64,000 nt of DNA from Sympetrum striolatum (taxonomy: Eukaryota; Arthropoda; Insecta; Odonata; Libellulidae): assembly GCA_947579665.1 (NCBI GenBank), contig OX388345.1, forward strand, positions 71,291,454-71,355,453. The letters are read 5' to 3'. The notes under the pieces are model-generated. The model did not search any database, was not told the DNA's origin, and saw only the letters and a list, made by a program, of their open reading frames with translations. The position numbers and the translations under genes are program-made. Shown one piece after another: positions 1 through 11,624 of this stretch. The stretch's first letter is position 1. Each line of letters begins with the position of its first letter.

Positions 1-56
1 GGGAGTGGGTGGGAAGGGAATGCGTAGTTGTGGGGGTGGGTTGGTTGTTTGTGGGT
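1..56. repeat. G-rich minisatellite fragment
   Basis: Low-complexity G/T-rich sequence built from GGGAGTGGGTGGG-like words. It is the reverse complement in style of the C-rich minisatellite at 13,196-13,735, and like it lies just outside one arm of the inverted repeat described in the next entry. It is cut by the window edge, so its full length is unknown. No coding potential is seen. Confidence 0.6.
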
Positions 57-510
57 TACCGCGTTTCACCATCTTTGAATGCGACATACTAATAGAATGA
101 GTCTAAGATACTTACTGAAGGGTAAGGTGCCATCAAAAGAATTTTACAGTTTGAAAAACAATTATTTTAGAAGGGTTTGAATATTATGGCAGTCTTATAT
201 CTTATATGCATTGAAGCGAACTCTTTCAATATTGTAATTTTTGCCAGTTAATGACACATAAGACGTCACCAGGCGGAAGCATCATGCTTCGAAAGTTTGG
301 TGATAAATACTAGATACTCAGTATACTAAATGCCACTAGACCTCAGAACAATGAGTACATGCTCAGAGTACATGCTAAAAAAAACTCCTAACTGCTACCG
401 TAACAGAATTAATTTTTTCCTTAAATATTGACATTAGTAACCTTGAAGTACAATAGCCGGATTTAACACAAGCTATCTGAGAAACCAAGACTGACGAACA
501 TTTTCCGACA
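57..510. repeat. Left arm of a long inverted repeat (partner 12,565-13,065)
   Basis: Read as reverse complement, 12,565-13,065 matches this segment over most of its length with scattered substitutions and small indels. Anchors include TACTAATAGAATGAGTCTAA, the run around CATCAAAAGAA, CAATTATTTTAGAAGGGTTT, GCGAACTCTTTCAATATTG and GTGATAAATACTAGATACTC. Similarity fades near position 510-530. With minisatellite outside both arms, the arrangement recalls Foldback-type elements, whose arms contain internal tandem repeats. That family assignment is inference. Confidence 0.85.
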
Positions 511-708
511 ACTCGTTTCACCACTCGTCGATTTTTACCTGAGTCCTCTTGCCACACAGTTTTCCCAACAAACTACAGTGACTCATTAAATCCCAATGCA
601 TGTGCATTCTTCTCAAACTCTTCTACCTCACTTTCTCTTCTAAAATATTTCCTTCTTATCGCAAATGCCATCATTACTCAGCACCTAATAGTCTCCACAG
701 TTTAGCTT

Positions 709-1305
709 TACGTTCTTACTAATGTCATCCGTTACGTCTGTGGCGTTCTTGAAGGGACTTCGTTGCGATAAATAACGCAATCACGTTGAAGTCATCGGTT
801 CTAGCTCAGCTTTGATAGTTATCAGTAAGATTTTCTGTAAAGGTTTTTTTTTCACGGTGCTTAATTCTAGGGTGATATTTTAAAGGTCTTTTTAAGTCTT
901 ATTTATTTTTGCGCAAACGTCCAACCCTTGTAGTAACTGAAAAATTAGTGGGAAAATGCGTAATTTGGGTATTTCGGCATCATAATTCTTGCATTCAAAT
1001 TTATTACGTTATTACCATGTTCATCCGTTCCGAATGAGGCAGTTTTGGAGGGAATTCGCAGCGATAATTAACGCGATCACGTAGATGTCAGCGGGCCTCG
1101 CTCTACTGCCTTAGTCATCGGATAAATTTTTTGAGAACTTATTTTTTCCCGGTGTTCGAGTCTAGGGCTATTATAAAAATGTTTTTCCATCTCACACTTA
1201 CCGGCATTTTTCCACATTTTATTTCAATCTTTTCGGTAGCTGAAAAATTAGTGGGAAAATGTCTGATTTTGGAGACGAAAAAAAGAAAATAGAAAGTAAA
1301 AAATA
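709..1305. repeat. Tandem duplication, unit about 300 bp
   Basis: Two diverged direct copies, roughly 709-1004 and 1005-1305. Shared anchors in the same order are TACGTT-TTA-C-ATG then TCATCCGTT, GCGATAA-TAACGC-ATCACGT, CGGTG-TT-A-TCTAGGG, and TGAAAAATTAGTGGGAAAATG (938-958 and 1241-1261). No open frame runs through both copies. It is noncoding repeat DNA of unknown origin. Confidence 0.75.
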
Positions 1306-1439
1306 ACGAAAAGGATTAATTATATTGACCGCCCGCACGCGGGTTCGAGGACTAGCAAGGTGCTTTGGGCAGCGATAAAACGAAAGATAGGGTCCGAATC
1401 CCCTTTTAAACGAATTTAGGATGAGAGGATAAAAACTCC

Positions 1440-1560
1440 AGGTCGGTTGCGGCGACCGAAAGCAGCTGCGCAGATTCGAACCCGGTTCTTCCAGGTTATT
1501 GCGCATTGGGGGCCACATTAACCCACAGCCGGCACCTCGAACGAGAAATTTTGCGATCTT
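1440..1560 (-). repeat. Possible tRNA-derived SINE fragment
   Basis: The minus strand carries a pol III B-box-like GGTTCGAATC (plus-strand complement at 1,473-1,482) inside a locally GC-rich segment. No convincing A box or cloverleaf could be drawn, so this is only a candidate SINE head. The peptide read through this stretch on the minus strand is an artefact of the tRNA-like sequence. Confidence 0.25.
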
Positions 1561-1686
1561 ATTTAGATTTGGTAGACTCATGACGTCTTAGGACGAGCTA
1601 CTCATAGCTTCCATTGTTTGTTTAATTTTACTCAGAACGCGAAAGCTACTGTTCTTATAGTTATTATTTCTCCCGATATCTATATA

Positions 1687-2537
1687 CAGTCGAACTTCTC
1701 TAAGTGGGACCTCTATAAGTGAGAAACCTCTATTAGTGAGAAAATTTGCGTGGTCCCGACATTTTTCACCTCCGAAAACCTCTATAAGTGAGAATCCGGT
1801 GACCAAAAACCTCCATCAGTGAGAAAATTCCCGGAAAATGTAGGACCGGCTCGTCATGTAGCACGCGTGTCTTCTGAAGTTCGAATGCTCAGGTAATGTA
1901 GACCGAGATGTTTTTGATAAACTGTATGGGATTAATAAATGCATTTGTAAAGCACAGACGGAAAAACAAACTAAACTTACTGACTTTTTCAAACCTTATA
2001 GTGTTTTAGCTGTTCTTTTGTAGCTGTTTTTCTTACTTTGTGATTGTTCCTACTGATTGCCAATGATTAAGATACCAATGATTGTTATCATGTGATAAAA
2101 GGCATCCCGTTGTGCTCGGTTATGCTTGTTCGTTTGACATTTTACAATTAATGTACGCCTACGTTTACATTTTGATAAAAGTGTATTTTTCAAAAACTGT
2201 TTTGCTTTTCTTTTTGAGTTTACATAACCTACTTTCAACGAGCGTAGCTACGCAAGTAATAGGGAACCTCAGATTTTGCTTGTCAGCTGAGAAAACTGTC
2301 GTTTAGACCTCTTTATAGTAGAAACTGTTTAAGCGAGAAAACTAGGCTTTTATCTCCATTAGTGAGAAACTGGATAAATGAGAAATTCTGGGGGTTTACC
2401 TCTATTAGTGAGAAACTGAATAAGTGACAATATCTGAACTTAGACCTCTATAAGTGAGAAACTGGACAAGTGAGAAACCTCTCTAAGTGAGAAAAATACC
2501 CTTTCCCCTTGGAGTCTCACTTAGAGAGGTTCGACTG
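1687..2537. mobile_element. pogo/Tigger-type miniature element with internal subrepeats
   Basis: The ends are inverted: CAGTCGAACTTCTCTAAGTG at 1,687 and, read from the right end inward, CAGTCGAACCTCTCTAAGTG ending at 2,537. CAGTNNAACC-TCT-TAAGTG ends are typical of pogo/Tigger DNA transposons, which insert at TA; the left flank is TA and the right flank is CA, consistent with a decayed TA duplication. Both terminal zones contain many near-identical short units of the form CCTCTATAAGTGAGAAAC, in the same polarity at the left and right. The central 500 bp is unique and carries a transposase-tail frame (separate entry). At about 850 bp it is far too short for an autonomous copy. Confidence 0.75.
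1862..2023 (+). pseudogene. Residual pogo-like transposase C-terminal tail with PIP-box
   Basis: An open frame of 53 codons starts just after a TAG (1,859-1,861) and ends at TAG 2,021-2,023. Its last third reads KQTKLTDFFKPYS, which fits the PCNA-interacting (PIP) pattern Q-x-x-[L/I/M]-x-x-F-F. pogo-family transposases are known to end in such a PCNA-binding tail, so with the flanking pogo-type inverted ends this is best read as the surviving 3' end of a transposase gene. The DDD catalytic core and the DNA-binding domain are absent. There is no start codon context, so it is not expected to be expressed on its own. Confidence 0.5.
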
Positions 2538-3419
2538 CAGTGAGAGTGTTGTAATCATTTGGTGCATTTTTTTAAGCTATGACTTATGATAATTTAAGCT
2601 ATTAAAAATAGACAAATTGCAAGGATCCTGAGTAGTGATGTATAACATATTGTTTTGTGACACGCACTTCTACTTTATTTACTGGAAGCGTTCTATTAAT
2701 GCATATCACTCGCAAAGCACCGATTTATAATGCATGTACATTTACGCATATGCACTGCAAATGGCGTGCACGGATGCATGCAAATGACTCTACTTTCCTT
2801 ATTGATTACTGTCAATTATTGCTCACTGACATGATGAATTATTGAAGTGACTTATAAGGATTCTCATCCCTTGTCCTAAAACATCTGAGTTCAGATCTCT
2901 TATCTGTAGTGATAAATCTTTACTTGTTGCAGTCTTTAATCTACATTTTCTAATTCACGAATATAACACTGTCCAGAAGTCAGATTTACTGTATGCATGC
3001 TTAAGGCAAATTGAAGTTAATGATAAGTAACGTCGCTTTCAGACTTTTCCTATACTCTTTCCGACTTTAACCTTGATGTAATCGAGTTACGTAAGCTCTC
3101 GTTCGCAAAATATTATAGATGTGGTTGGCTAGCCCGTATTAAAATTATTTGTGAGGGTAATCCTATGATATTCCATCTATTCTACTATCGCCAAGTTTTT
3201 CCTTCAAGACTCTACAAATAATCGGAGGTATCTATTTCTCCTTTGGAAAACTGAATTACTAAATGTTCGTCCCTAAAAAACTATAATTGCCAGTCATCGC
3301 ACTATTACATAACTTAATCTAAATTAAAAAAAAAATCCATATTGAGGAATCTTTTACTAAACCACAGAAAAAGTACAGAAACGACCATGGTTTCGCAGCA
3401 TGAGGTAGAAAGATAGGGT
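2538..3419. other. AT-rich DNA, no feature recognised
   Basis: No frame with codon structure, no splice-bounded segment and no repeat recognised. It lies between the pogo-type element and the 3' flank of the minus-strand Penelope-like remnant. Confidence 0.4.
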
Positions 3420-3420
3420 A

Positions 3421-4135
3421 CAACACAGAATATATACAAAAAGGAGACAAACCAGGTGGCGAATCAAAAAACTTGGGTGAAAGGGTTGGGGGGAGGAAGG
3501 AGGAGTAAGTTGAGGTGGGGGAGGGAAAGGAGACAAAAGATGGAATTAAAATCTAAGAATACAAAAACAGGGTAACAGCATAGATACAAAGTAACACATT
3601 AAGTTGAAAGGGTAGGGGTGGAGGGGGTGAAGTGGGAAACGATAGTTTTCAAAATGGTGGAGGGATAGGGAAATAGGTATTTATTAACAATATTCGAGGA
3701 AGAACCTCTCAGAATTTCAACCGTCTCTAATTTTAGCACTCCGGTCACACACGTGCAAAACAGTCATGTCAAAATCACTAAAATGTCCTTTTTCTAATAA
3801 ATGCTTGCTGAAATGGGAAGCGGATTGGTTTTGATGGACGTAGGGCCGTTTGTATTCTTGCAATCTGGTCTGAAAAAAATCTCGCGATTTTTCCCACATA
3901 AAAAGCGTCACAATTGAGACGATACACCCCGCTTCTCTTGAGTATGTCGATAGAGTCTTTACAATTCACAAATAAATCCTTAAGCTTTGGACGTGTCTTG
4001 AATGCGCACTGGAATTTATGTTTAATACTATTGGAAATGAAGTAGGAACTATCACCAAAGTAAATAAGGGAACACCATTTCTTATCACTACATTTAATCA
4101 CATGAAATATTTCGCTGAGGGCCATTTTCTTATTT
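3421..4135 (-). mobile_element. Penelope-like element remnant, GIY-YIG end (minus strand)
   Basis: Two overlapping minus-strand frames (4,125-3,778 and 3,911-3,717) together give the C-terminal part of a Penelope-like retroelement. The linker reads FKTRPKLKDLFVNCKDSI, then SGVYRLNC-DAFYVG, the GIY-YIG nuclease core. After a frameshift near 3,880 it continues ...RLQEYKRPYVHQNQSASHF with KHLLEKGHFSDFDMTVLHV, the usual downstream H-L-x-x-x-x-H region. The N-terminal reverse transcriptase is missing. Downstream (3,660-3,421) is a pyrimidine-rich 3' flank (G-rich on the plus strand), similar in style to that of the second remnant at 10.85-12.06 kb. It is inactive because of the frameshift and truncation. 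Confidence 0.75.
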
Positions 4136-4139
4136 TTCT

Positions 4140-7100
4140 AGCCTATTTTATATAACTCGTCAAACATAATAGGCTGTCGTTAAAAATAAAATTACAATAT
4201 TTTCGTTAGAAAATTAGGAGACCGTACTTTTACTGAGAGAGTCAATCTTCTATTTAAACTTGAAATTAAAATTAGGTCCAGCTCAACTTCAGGACTGGCG
4301 ACACGCAACGTCACCTAATTTAGAGAACCAAAATTATTGCCTCAGTATTCCCAGATCGATATTAGTTGAGATAAAAACATAGTGATTAGTGAAAGTATAC
4401 GCAAGGCTTCCGTTTGCTTAGCCTACGTATATTGGGGATGGAAATAATATATTCGTCTTTCATGTATTATTTCGATTGTTGGTTTGCTAATATCTGCATT
4501 TAAGCTAACGTTAGCGGAAGTTATATTTACCTAAAAATTTCCTGGAACACAGGAGAATATATATTTTCATACGGTTCTAAGAAAAGTATTATTCGCAAAA
4601 ATAGCCATCATTAACAACCTCCTAGTGGAAATTAAAAACTTTTTTTAATTTAAGCACCTGAGTCAGCAAACTGTTACTAATTCAGTGGGTCGTCATAAAG
4701 CCCACAAATTCAACAAAATATTAGAAAAAGCTCGCTAGAATAAAGTTTTCTTTTGGGTTACCCATCAGGCACTGTCATGATGCTAGGTTTACATATTCGT
4801 AAAGACGGTCGCCCATCTGCACCTCTCTGGATCTGCCAATGTTTCCTTTGATGCGTAATTTTAATATTAGATTTGGACGCGAAAGCTTGCTTCAAATATG
4901 TGATTAGATGGACAAATATATACTGAACTCGACGCGAGACGATGTGCAGATATTTTTGTCGTTATTCATGTAGAGAGGGAGCTGTTGTCGGTGAATACGA
5001 CCTTGTCGTTCGTAGTACCTTTTGTTGTGTCGTGGATATCAGTCGAGGAAGAGGTTTCCGTAAGTTGAGTCAGCAGTCGTATCTCGTGTTAGCAGTTGAG
5101 TCGGTTCAAGGATTAGCAGCCAACAAATTACGGAAGTCGTATCAAAGCAATGGTTGGCGAAGATTCTTACGTACGTAAGTGATTACATTATGAACGCTGT
5201 TTCAATTAAAGTAACTGAGTATTCCAACTTATATAAATGTTATGTCTTTAAGCTTGCGCATCTGGGCGATCAGAAAAGATCCGATATCTGGTAGAATTGT
5301 GACTAAGCTCGAGAAAATGTTAATTTTTTGGGTGAACCGCAGCGGTAACTGTAAGCATAGGAGAAACATTACGATTTGCTATATACCAAGCGTTCACGAG
5401 TACCGATGAGTTGGAGTTAATAGTTTGGTTTAGATCTAATAATCTTGTTGCCTATAAAATGACCTTTTCGTAACTATTTGTTCTTTCTTTCGACATACTA
5501 TAACTAATTTAGTGATCTGTTGCTTTTTTCAGGCAATGCTTCCAGGGGTTGGGAACGTTTGACTAAGGTTTGTCATATGATATTTCATATCATATCAGTA
5601 TTTGATTATTGGTACTTCATAATAATAACTGGAGTATGATATTATCATTTACCTATAAGATTTTGAAGGTTAAAACAGGAGTATAGACTTGCGCGGCCCT
5701 GTTTCCGTTTTTTTTTTTCAATTTATTTTTTCTTCTCCTATTAAATCTGAATGAAGGAAGGTCCGTTGTGAGCAAAGTCCTTTTGGGAAATTCCTCCAAC
5801 AAGCGGAGAAGAATGAAAGAATGACCTGGCGATGGAAAAGGTATGGAGGATGATCGACAAACTCACCGCAAGTACTTGAAAGTTCCAGTAGAAGGAATTC
5901 CTGTCCATTGTCATTCGCAGAAAGACGTCTATGTATTAAAGATTAATGGGAGTTATTTTTACTTTTAACTTTTATTTTCCGGAAGGAAAGATTTGGATTT
6001 GTATGCTATTATTTCATTATTTATTTCTCATCTATCCTGCAATTGCTTTAGAGAATGGAAATGGGAGTGAAATTCAAGGGAGAGGATGGCCCAGTATATA
6101 TTGGTTTACTTTAGTGAATGAGATGGCGAAGACATTAGCTTAAAGAATGAAAGGTAACCAAGAAAAAGTTAATTGGATTAATAAGGTAAGACTAAAAACT
6201 CTTTACTCTCACACAATACTTGGTAGCTGTAAATAATGCTGAACAGGCACGCAACCCCTGCCACAGGCCGAAGATTGTTGCCAGAATGTTTGTGGTTTGT
6301 TGACTTACATAAGGGTCATTCATAGATCTTATACTTGTCTTCTATTAGATTTACTCACTCGTTTTCGGTATATTTTCTGTAAATTCTCTTGGTCCCGCAA
6401 TCATAGATGAAAGCAGTTGATATATACAATACAATACTTAAATCGTACTACTCACGGAATTAATTTATCAAAAACCTTTCTCCTTAACTTTGATATGCTT
6501 AGTTTCGATTACTAATCCGACGCAATGGCAGGTTAACTTAATACATTGTTCAATAATGATGTGATTAGATTTTTTGATTTGTTTGTGCGTAATCGAAAGT
6601 CTTATGTAAGGTATTTCTTACTTCAATTTTTCGTTCTTAATCGGACTTAAAATTATTTATTTATTATATTCATTCGAAGTTCTTTACTTATTTCCTGAAG
6701 TGAGCAAAACTCAACGCGAACGTTTGCTTTGTTTTCACTTCGCGCTGTTCTTATATCTTTATTCGCTAATAATAATGGGGTCTGACTTCTAAATTACTGT
6801 AATCAGTGATCCACAAACCTTTTACTCGAAAGGTCGGATAACGTAGTATTAGGAGTTTGGCGAATCAGTGTTTCGACTCCGTACTTTAAGAATTTTTAAT
6901 CATTTACGGGGATTAGTTAATTCTCGTTTATACACTACCTTATGTATATATGAATCACGAATTTAATTAAGCGATATCATTTAAATAAGCATATGCTCGT
7001 TAAGTGTCCTTGCCTATGGTGCAAATTTTATTTCTCCCAGTCGTTTATTGACTTTGAATTTCGCTAATAATTTCGAGCCGATTGAAATTATGGGGCGAGA

Positions 7101-8640
7101 CGTAGTTAGTGGACCATTGGTTTGAATTGATATTGCAGGTCATTGATTCTCAGTTTACTCGCCAATTTGCAAAACACCGCAGACAAAATACTTTTAGAAA
7201 GGACGGATATCAAAATTAAATTCATCTTAACTTTTTTTGGGATTAGGGTATATAATTACGTACGTTATCTGGCGCTGTCTTTGGGCGTTAAATTTCTCTT
7301 TTCGTCTTAGGATTGATTTTTACCTCTTTTATCATCCATTATGGATAAGAGCTAGCGGGACCGAATCGTCCGTGTTATATTGAAATTTTGTCGTGTACCT
7401 CAGTCAGGTGATCGATCTTTTCTCGGTTTCTCTGCTATCCTTCATAAAACATATCTATTCATATTATCGCTTTGATTTTTTTGTCTGGCCTATTTTCGGT
7501 TGCGTAGCATAACTGGCTGCATTACAGTTTTGTATAATAACATTTTTCCTCCTACGGGAACCTATTAATTGTTCCTTAATAAATTGTTTACAAATCTTGC
7601 AGTTCTATTTCATTTTGCTAATGGTTTTTTTATATTATCGCTTCTTAAATGAGTTCAATGATGATTATTAATATTAAAAATTTTCTTGGAATTCCGTTTG
7701 AACACTTATAAAATAAACTAGAAGACCTATCATATATTCGAAGTAATTGATTTTCTAATACTACAATTATGTTAGTATCATATCAATGTATGCAAATTAT
7801 ATATTGTAATTATGCTCTTTGTATTAATTCTCATAATATCAAACATTAAGTTGTTAGAAATAAATCCTCAAGCGCGACGGATTGGGTAGTCTGGAAGGTA
7901 ATCAATCTTAATTACTTAGAGGTGTTTTTCAATTTATTTAGGATCAAGACTATGGAAGACATTGGTGATAAGAAATAACCTGTCTGCCGCTTGACCACAT
8001 CACGGGAGCTGAATGGAATCCTACGGCAGGAAAGGAAAACCAAAATCTCCCTTTAAAATTTGTCCGACGTGTTAAAATGAAATATCAATTTGTAACTTCT
8101 TTTTTATAAACTATCTAATTGAATCCATGTATATTTTAAAATATATAATTATGCACTTCATTGCTTTTGTAATATTATTTTATTGTAATATTTACTGTAT
8201 ATTAAAAATAAAAATCGAAATCATAATTTCGGGTTCTTATTTTATCAAGGAAATGTCTTCTTCTTGGTGTAATAAAATGTGAATTAGTCGAACAATTATT
8301 AAACAGATTTCATGGTAAAACCTATTTTGAGAAAATCGTGAAATACATAGGCATTATGGGAAATGGGTAGTAAATCTGTAAAGCGCTAGGCATTTTAGAT
8401 GGCAGCAGCTTAAAATTAAGATACGTGAAGATGTAGACAGTAAAAATATTTAAGAGAGTATCATTTTAAAAGTAAAATTCAAATTCAATTTTTCTACTAA
8501 GATTTTTAATGGCTGTATTGTCATCGCGAAATGCATTTTGGTTATGACAATTACGACAGTCATTTCTTGTGGCGCAAAATGGCGTTGATGGCAATGGCAG
8601 GACAAACAGAAAAATAAATCCATAATGGCCTGATTTCGGA
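4140..8640. other. AT-rich DNA with no assigned gene
   Basis: No long frame here resembles a known family. A modest GC-richer piece at 4,930-5,185 ends in a good splice-donor sequence (GTACGTAAGTG near 5,171), and a strong acceptor TTTTTTCAG occurs at about 5,532. A noncoding or untranslated exon pair is therefore conceivable on the plus strand, but no protein supports it. The rest is introns or intergenic DNA in appearance. Confidence 0.3.
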
Positions 8641-9262
8641 AGCTGGAATTTCGAAATTAAAATAAAAATCATGGCGAATTTGAATGGGCGCCGAACTCGT
8701 TCGTCGTGCTACGTCACGACGACGTCATTGACTTTCGATTTCATGGCCTTGAGGTTTGGCCATAAGGGTTAAGTTCGGAGAATTTTCAGCAAAATCGTGT
8801 TTTTTCGAAAAAAGGGTGAAAATTGGCGATTTTGGCCTTGAACGACCTCTAAATTCTGGATTCGGCCTTCAAAAAACGCAGGGGACTTCCGCAAGGCCGT
8901 GGCGGCGCTGCATGCATCAGAAGGTAATTAGAACAAGAATAAGAAATAGTCCCTCTTTTCCCAGAAAGCAGTTAGCTGTGCTTTTTAGTATTAAGTTTCT
9001 ACGGGAACAGTCAGGGTTCATCCCCGCGTCATATCTTTTTTTTCGTGTCTATTTTTTACTTATCATCCTCCAAATTTTTTGCTATACATTACCAATTTTC
9101 CTTTCCTATTTGATTGTTTGAGTTTATTAAAAAGAAGGACTATTATTGTGATTTCTTTTTTATGAATGACGCCGGGAAGAATTTCTCATAAAATATATAA
9201 GGTATTTTTAAAATGTCCAATTTTAACGAAAAATGGCTATTTACATATACATTAAGATTTAA

Positions 9263-9298
9263 ACCCTGCAATCCGCCAGTGGCGCGTGACAGGGGTGT
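9263..9298. repeat. Short conserved hairpin module, copy 1
   Basis: ACCCTGCAATCCGCC-AGT-GGCGCGTGACAGGGGTGT can fold on itself (CCCTGCA..CCGCC against GGCG..TG-CAGGGG). A closely related module stands at 30,130-30,164 with different flanks. From memory, similar ACCCT-CAAGCC-CC ... GG-GTGTGGCAGGGGGTA words occur in many insect interspersed repeats, but I cannot name the family. Confidence 0.45.
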
Positions 9299-9390
9299 AA
9301 AAAACATCCCTAACTAACCTGGAGAGCTATTAGCTTCTCTAATACTTCGCGGGAAAAACGACCGAAAGTAACTATCTATCCTGACAACAA

Positions 9391-9560
9391 CAGTAGAAGT
9401 CCGTTATAACGAATACGGCATAAAACGAGAGTTGAGTTATAGCGAGTGATTTATTGGCCGTTTTCCGTATCACTGCAAAAAAGATAGGGTGATACGTACA
9501 TTATAACGAGTGTTCATTTCTGAAGGATCGTTATAACGAGTGCCATGTTATAATATGTTT
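9391..9560 (+). mobile_element. Possible pogo/Tigger-like transposon end
   Basis: CAGTAGAAGTCCGTTATAACGAATA begins a stretch with repeated GTTATAACGAGT units (about 9,402, 9,512 and 9,530). CAGTNNAA-TCCGTTATAACGA starts are typical of pogo/Tigger-type inverted ends. No matching opposite end was found, so this may be a truncated or solo end. Confidence 0.35.
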
Positions 9561-10609
9561 GTCATGCTGGAGGCATACCTCGCATTCGTCGTGAGAGACG
9601 AAGTCCGATAAGCTAACGGTAATCTGAGACTTGTTATCTCTTCAAATGGCAGAAAAATATATAATTAAAAAATGATCGTCTCCTAATTCTTGCATTTGTT
9701 TTCCACTACTCGCCTCTCCCTTCCTCGGCAAAAATGCTTCAGGGAGCTTTGATTAGAAACGTCTCACGAGTTTCACTCTGCCCTTTATCCCTCCGTACAA
9801 ATTCTCACCTCGTCTCTTGTTCCTTTTCAGCTACGACCCCTCTATTCAGCGCCGGAATTTTCACTTGAGTTCCCATCATATTGGCATCCACCCGTGGGAT
9901 TTGTTTTCATACGAAACTTGTCACCAAATCGTCTAATCCAGGATCAGTGGGAATATAGGAGATAAAAACAGTGCTGATTTGGATTCCCTCTTCCACTCCC
10001 TTGCGACTCAGTCATTGCTAATGAAGGGTGTGAATGAAAAATATCTCGAGAAAGCAATTTGATATGAATTAAGATTATCTAATGTCACAGCATTATTTTT
10101 CGACGATTATCGAGCAGTAATTTTCCACATTTTATATTAGATGACGCATTTTCGTTACGATGCATTAATCAATAATATAATACCGTATTTACTCGAAAAT
10201 AACGCGGCATCAAAAGCAATGGGCACCCCGAAATTCGAGCTCTGGACATTGGAATACCATTTTCCTGCGAATGTAATGCGTCCCTTAAGACATGCGGTCA
10301 CGCAATTCGCTGCAACTCATACGTCTTACATTATCGACTCCCATCTTTATGTCTCTCATTATAGTTTCAACAATGAGTACGATACGGATTAATTTCGCGA
10401 ACTTAATTTTCAGAAATCTTCTGTACTACGTTATTAATTTGTATGAAACATTTTTATTGTATATTCCTTTATAATTCAATACATTTTACAATCCATTTAA
10501 TTAGCACATTCATGGAATAGATAGACAGATATTATTGCATAGCAGTACACTTAGGAGGAAGTCGTAAGTTTGGAGCAGCATCGTAGAGATGTCTCGCATG
10601 CAAGCAGGC

Positions 10610-10774
10610 TCACTCCGCATTCACGATGGTTCCTTTGGAAGATCCAGAGAGCAGTTCGAAAACTCCATAAACGACATCAGGGATATTGGAGGCAGCCGGT
10701 CCTTGGTCAACCCCGTTAAAGGAAAAGTGGAGCGTCCCTGACTCGCTCTTCATTATCCCAATTCTATCCCCGAC
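10610..10774 (-). pseudogene. Isolated NHR (Neuralized homology repeat) exon fragment
   Basis: After a textbook acceptor (TTTTTATTTTCCTCAG, ending at 10,775) the minus strand encodes 54 residues and then TGA at 10,612-10,610. The peptide begins VGDRIGIMKSESGTLHFSFN, followed by GVDQGPAASNIPDVVYGVFE. G-D-R-I-G-x-x, G-T-L-H-F, N-G-x-D-x-G-x-A and V-Y-G-V are diagnostic of NHR domains of the Neuralized/NEURL4 family, whose NHRs bind partner proteins in ubiquitin-ligase adaptors and in Notch-ligand regulation. The usual D-L-Y-G after V-V is replaced by E-L-L-S and the frame then stops early. Only the C-terminal half of one NHR is present and no neighbouring NHR or RING exon is seen on either side, so an exon captured or duplicated into repeat DNA is more likely than an intact gene. 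A genuine exon of a very long gene is not excluded. Confidence 0.6.
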
Positions 10775-10879
10775 CTGAGGAAAATAAAAACAATCAGGAA
10801 AAGGCTTCAAGGGCACAAATCACCTTGTGAGAGTTGTAATCACATATCCATGCTATCTGAACAAACGGGTTATCTCCTC

Positions 10880-11563
10880 AGAACCCAAGATAAGAAAGCT
10901 TAGACCTAAAATATTATTTTACGAATATGAGGGTCTAGCCATGGGCTCACCCTTATCACCAATTTTAGCAGAAATATTCATGGATAACCTGAGAAGAGCA
11001 TGTTTAATTCCAATCATTATTTATTGGATCACGTATTGTTTTGGCGTCGTTACGTGGATTATGTCGCATTTGTTTTGGGAGGAAACGACAGCCAATTACA
11101 ATCTTTTATGAAATTATCATCTTCGATCCACCAAGGAATAAATTTCACATTGGAAAAAGAAAATGAAGGCTCCCTCAATTATTTAGACCTAAAATTGATA
11201 TTGAAAGAGGGTAAGATGCCATTCGAAATATTTAGAAAGCCCACTTCAACAATTCACAACATCCCGCATAGCTCCAACCATCATCATGCACATAAAGATG
11301 CAATTTTTCATTCGATGCAGCCTAGATTACTAGAAATCCCTCTTTCTCCTGCAAAATTTCAAAAAGAATTAAACTTAATAAAATTCATTGCCAAAGAGAA
11401 TGGTTACTCCACCAGACACATAGATTGCATTCTATGTAGGAAGAAACGCAAACGGAATTCTGCACTAATCACTCCAGGCATCACACCAATCGACAGGAAA
11501 AAAGTGAACGAGAAGAACCGTTTTAGGAAACGTTTCATACAAGTTAGCCAATGCATTCCTTGA
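10880..11563 (+). pseudogene. Penelope-like reverse transcriptase, 3' half, frameshifted
   Basis: The first frame gives EGLAMGSPLSPILAEIFMD, the RT palm motif that precedes the catalytic box. A frameshift near 11,000 moves to the frame reading FWRRYVDYVAFVLGG, the catalytic YVDD box with its second aspartate changed to tyrosine. Then come SIHQGINFTLEKENEGSLNY-LDL and FEIFRKPTSTIHNIPHSSNH, the standard thumb-side blocks of Penelope RT, ending LSPAKFQKELNLIKFIAKEN-GY. The catalytic change plus the frameshift make it inactive. N-terminal RT motifs are missing. Confidence 0.8.
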
Positions 11564-11624
11564 AGACACGAAAGTGGCATTCTACAACCCATGTACTATT
11601 GGGAGGATGTTGGGAAATAATAAA

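Noticed and set aside
10180..10215. ACCGTATTTACTCGAAAATAACGCGG as a DNA transposon end
   Set aside because: It recalls ends seen in several animal repeats, but I could not find a matching opposite end or name the family.
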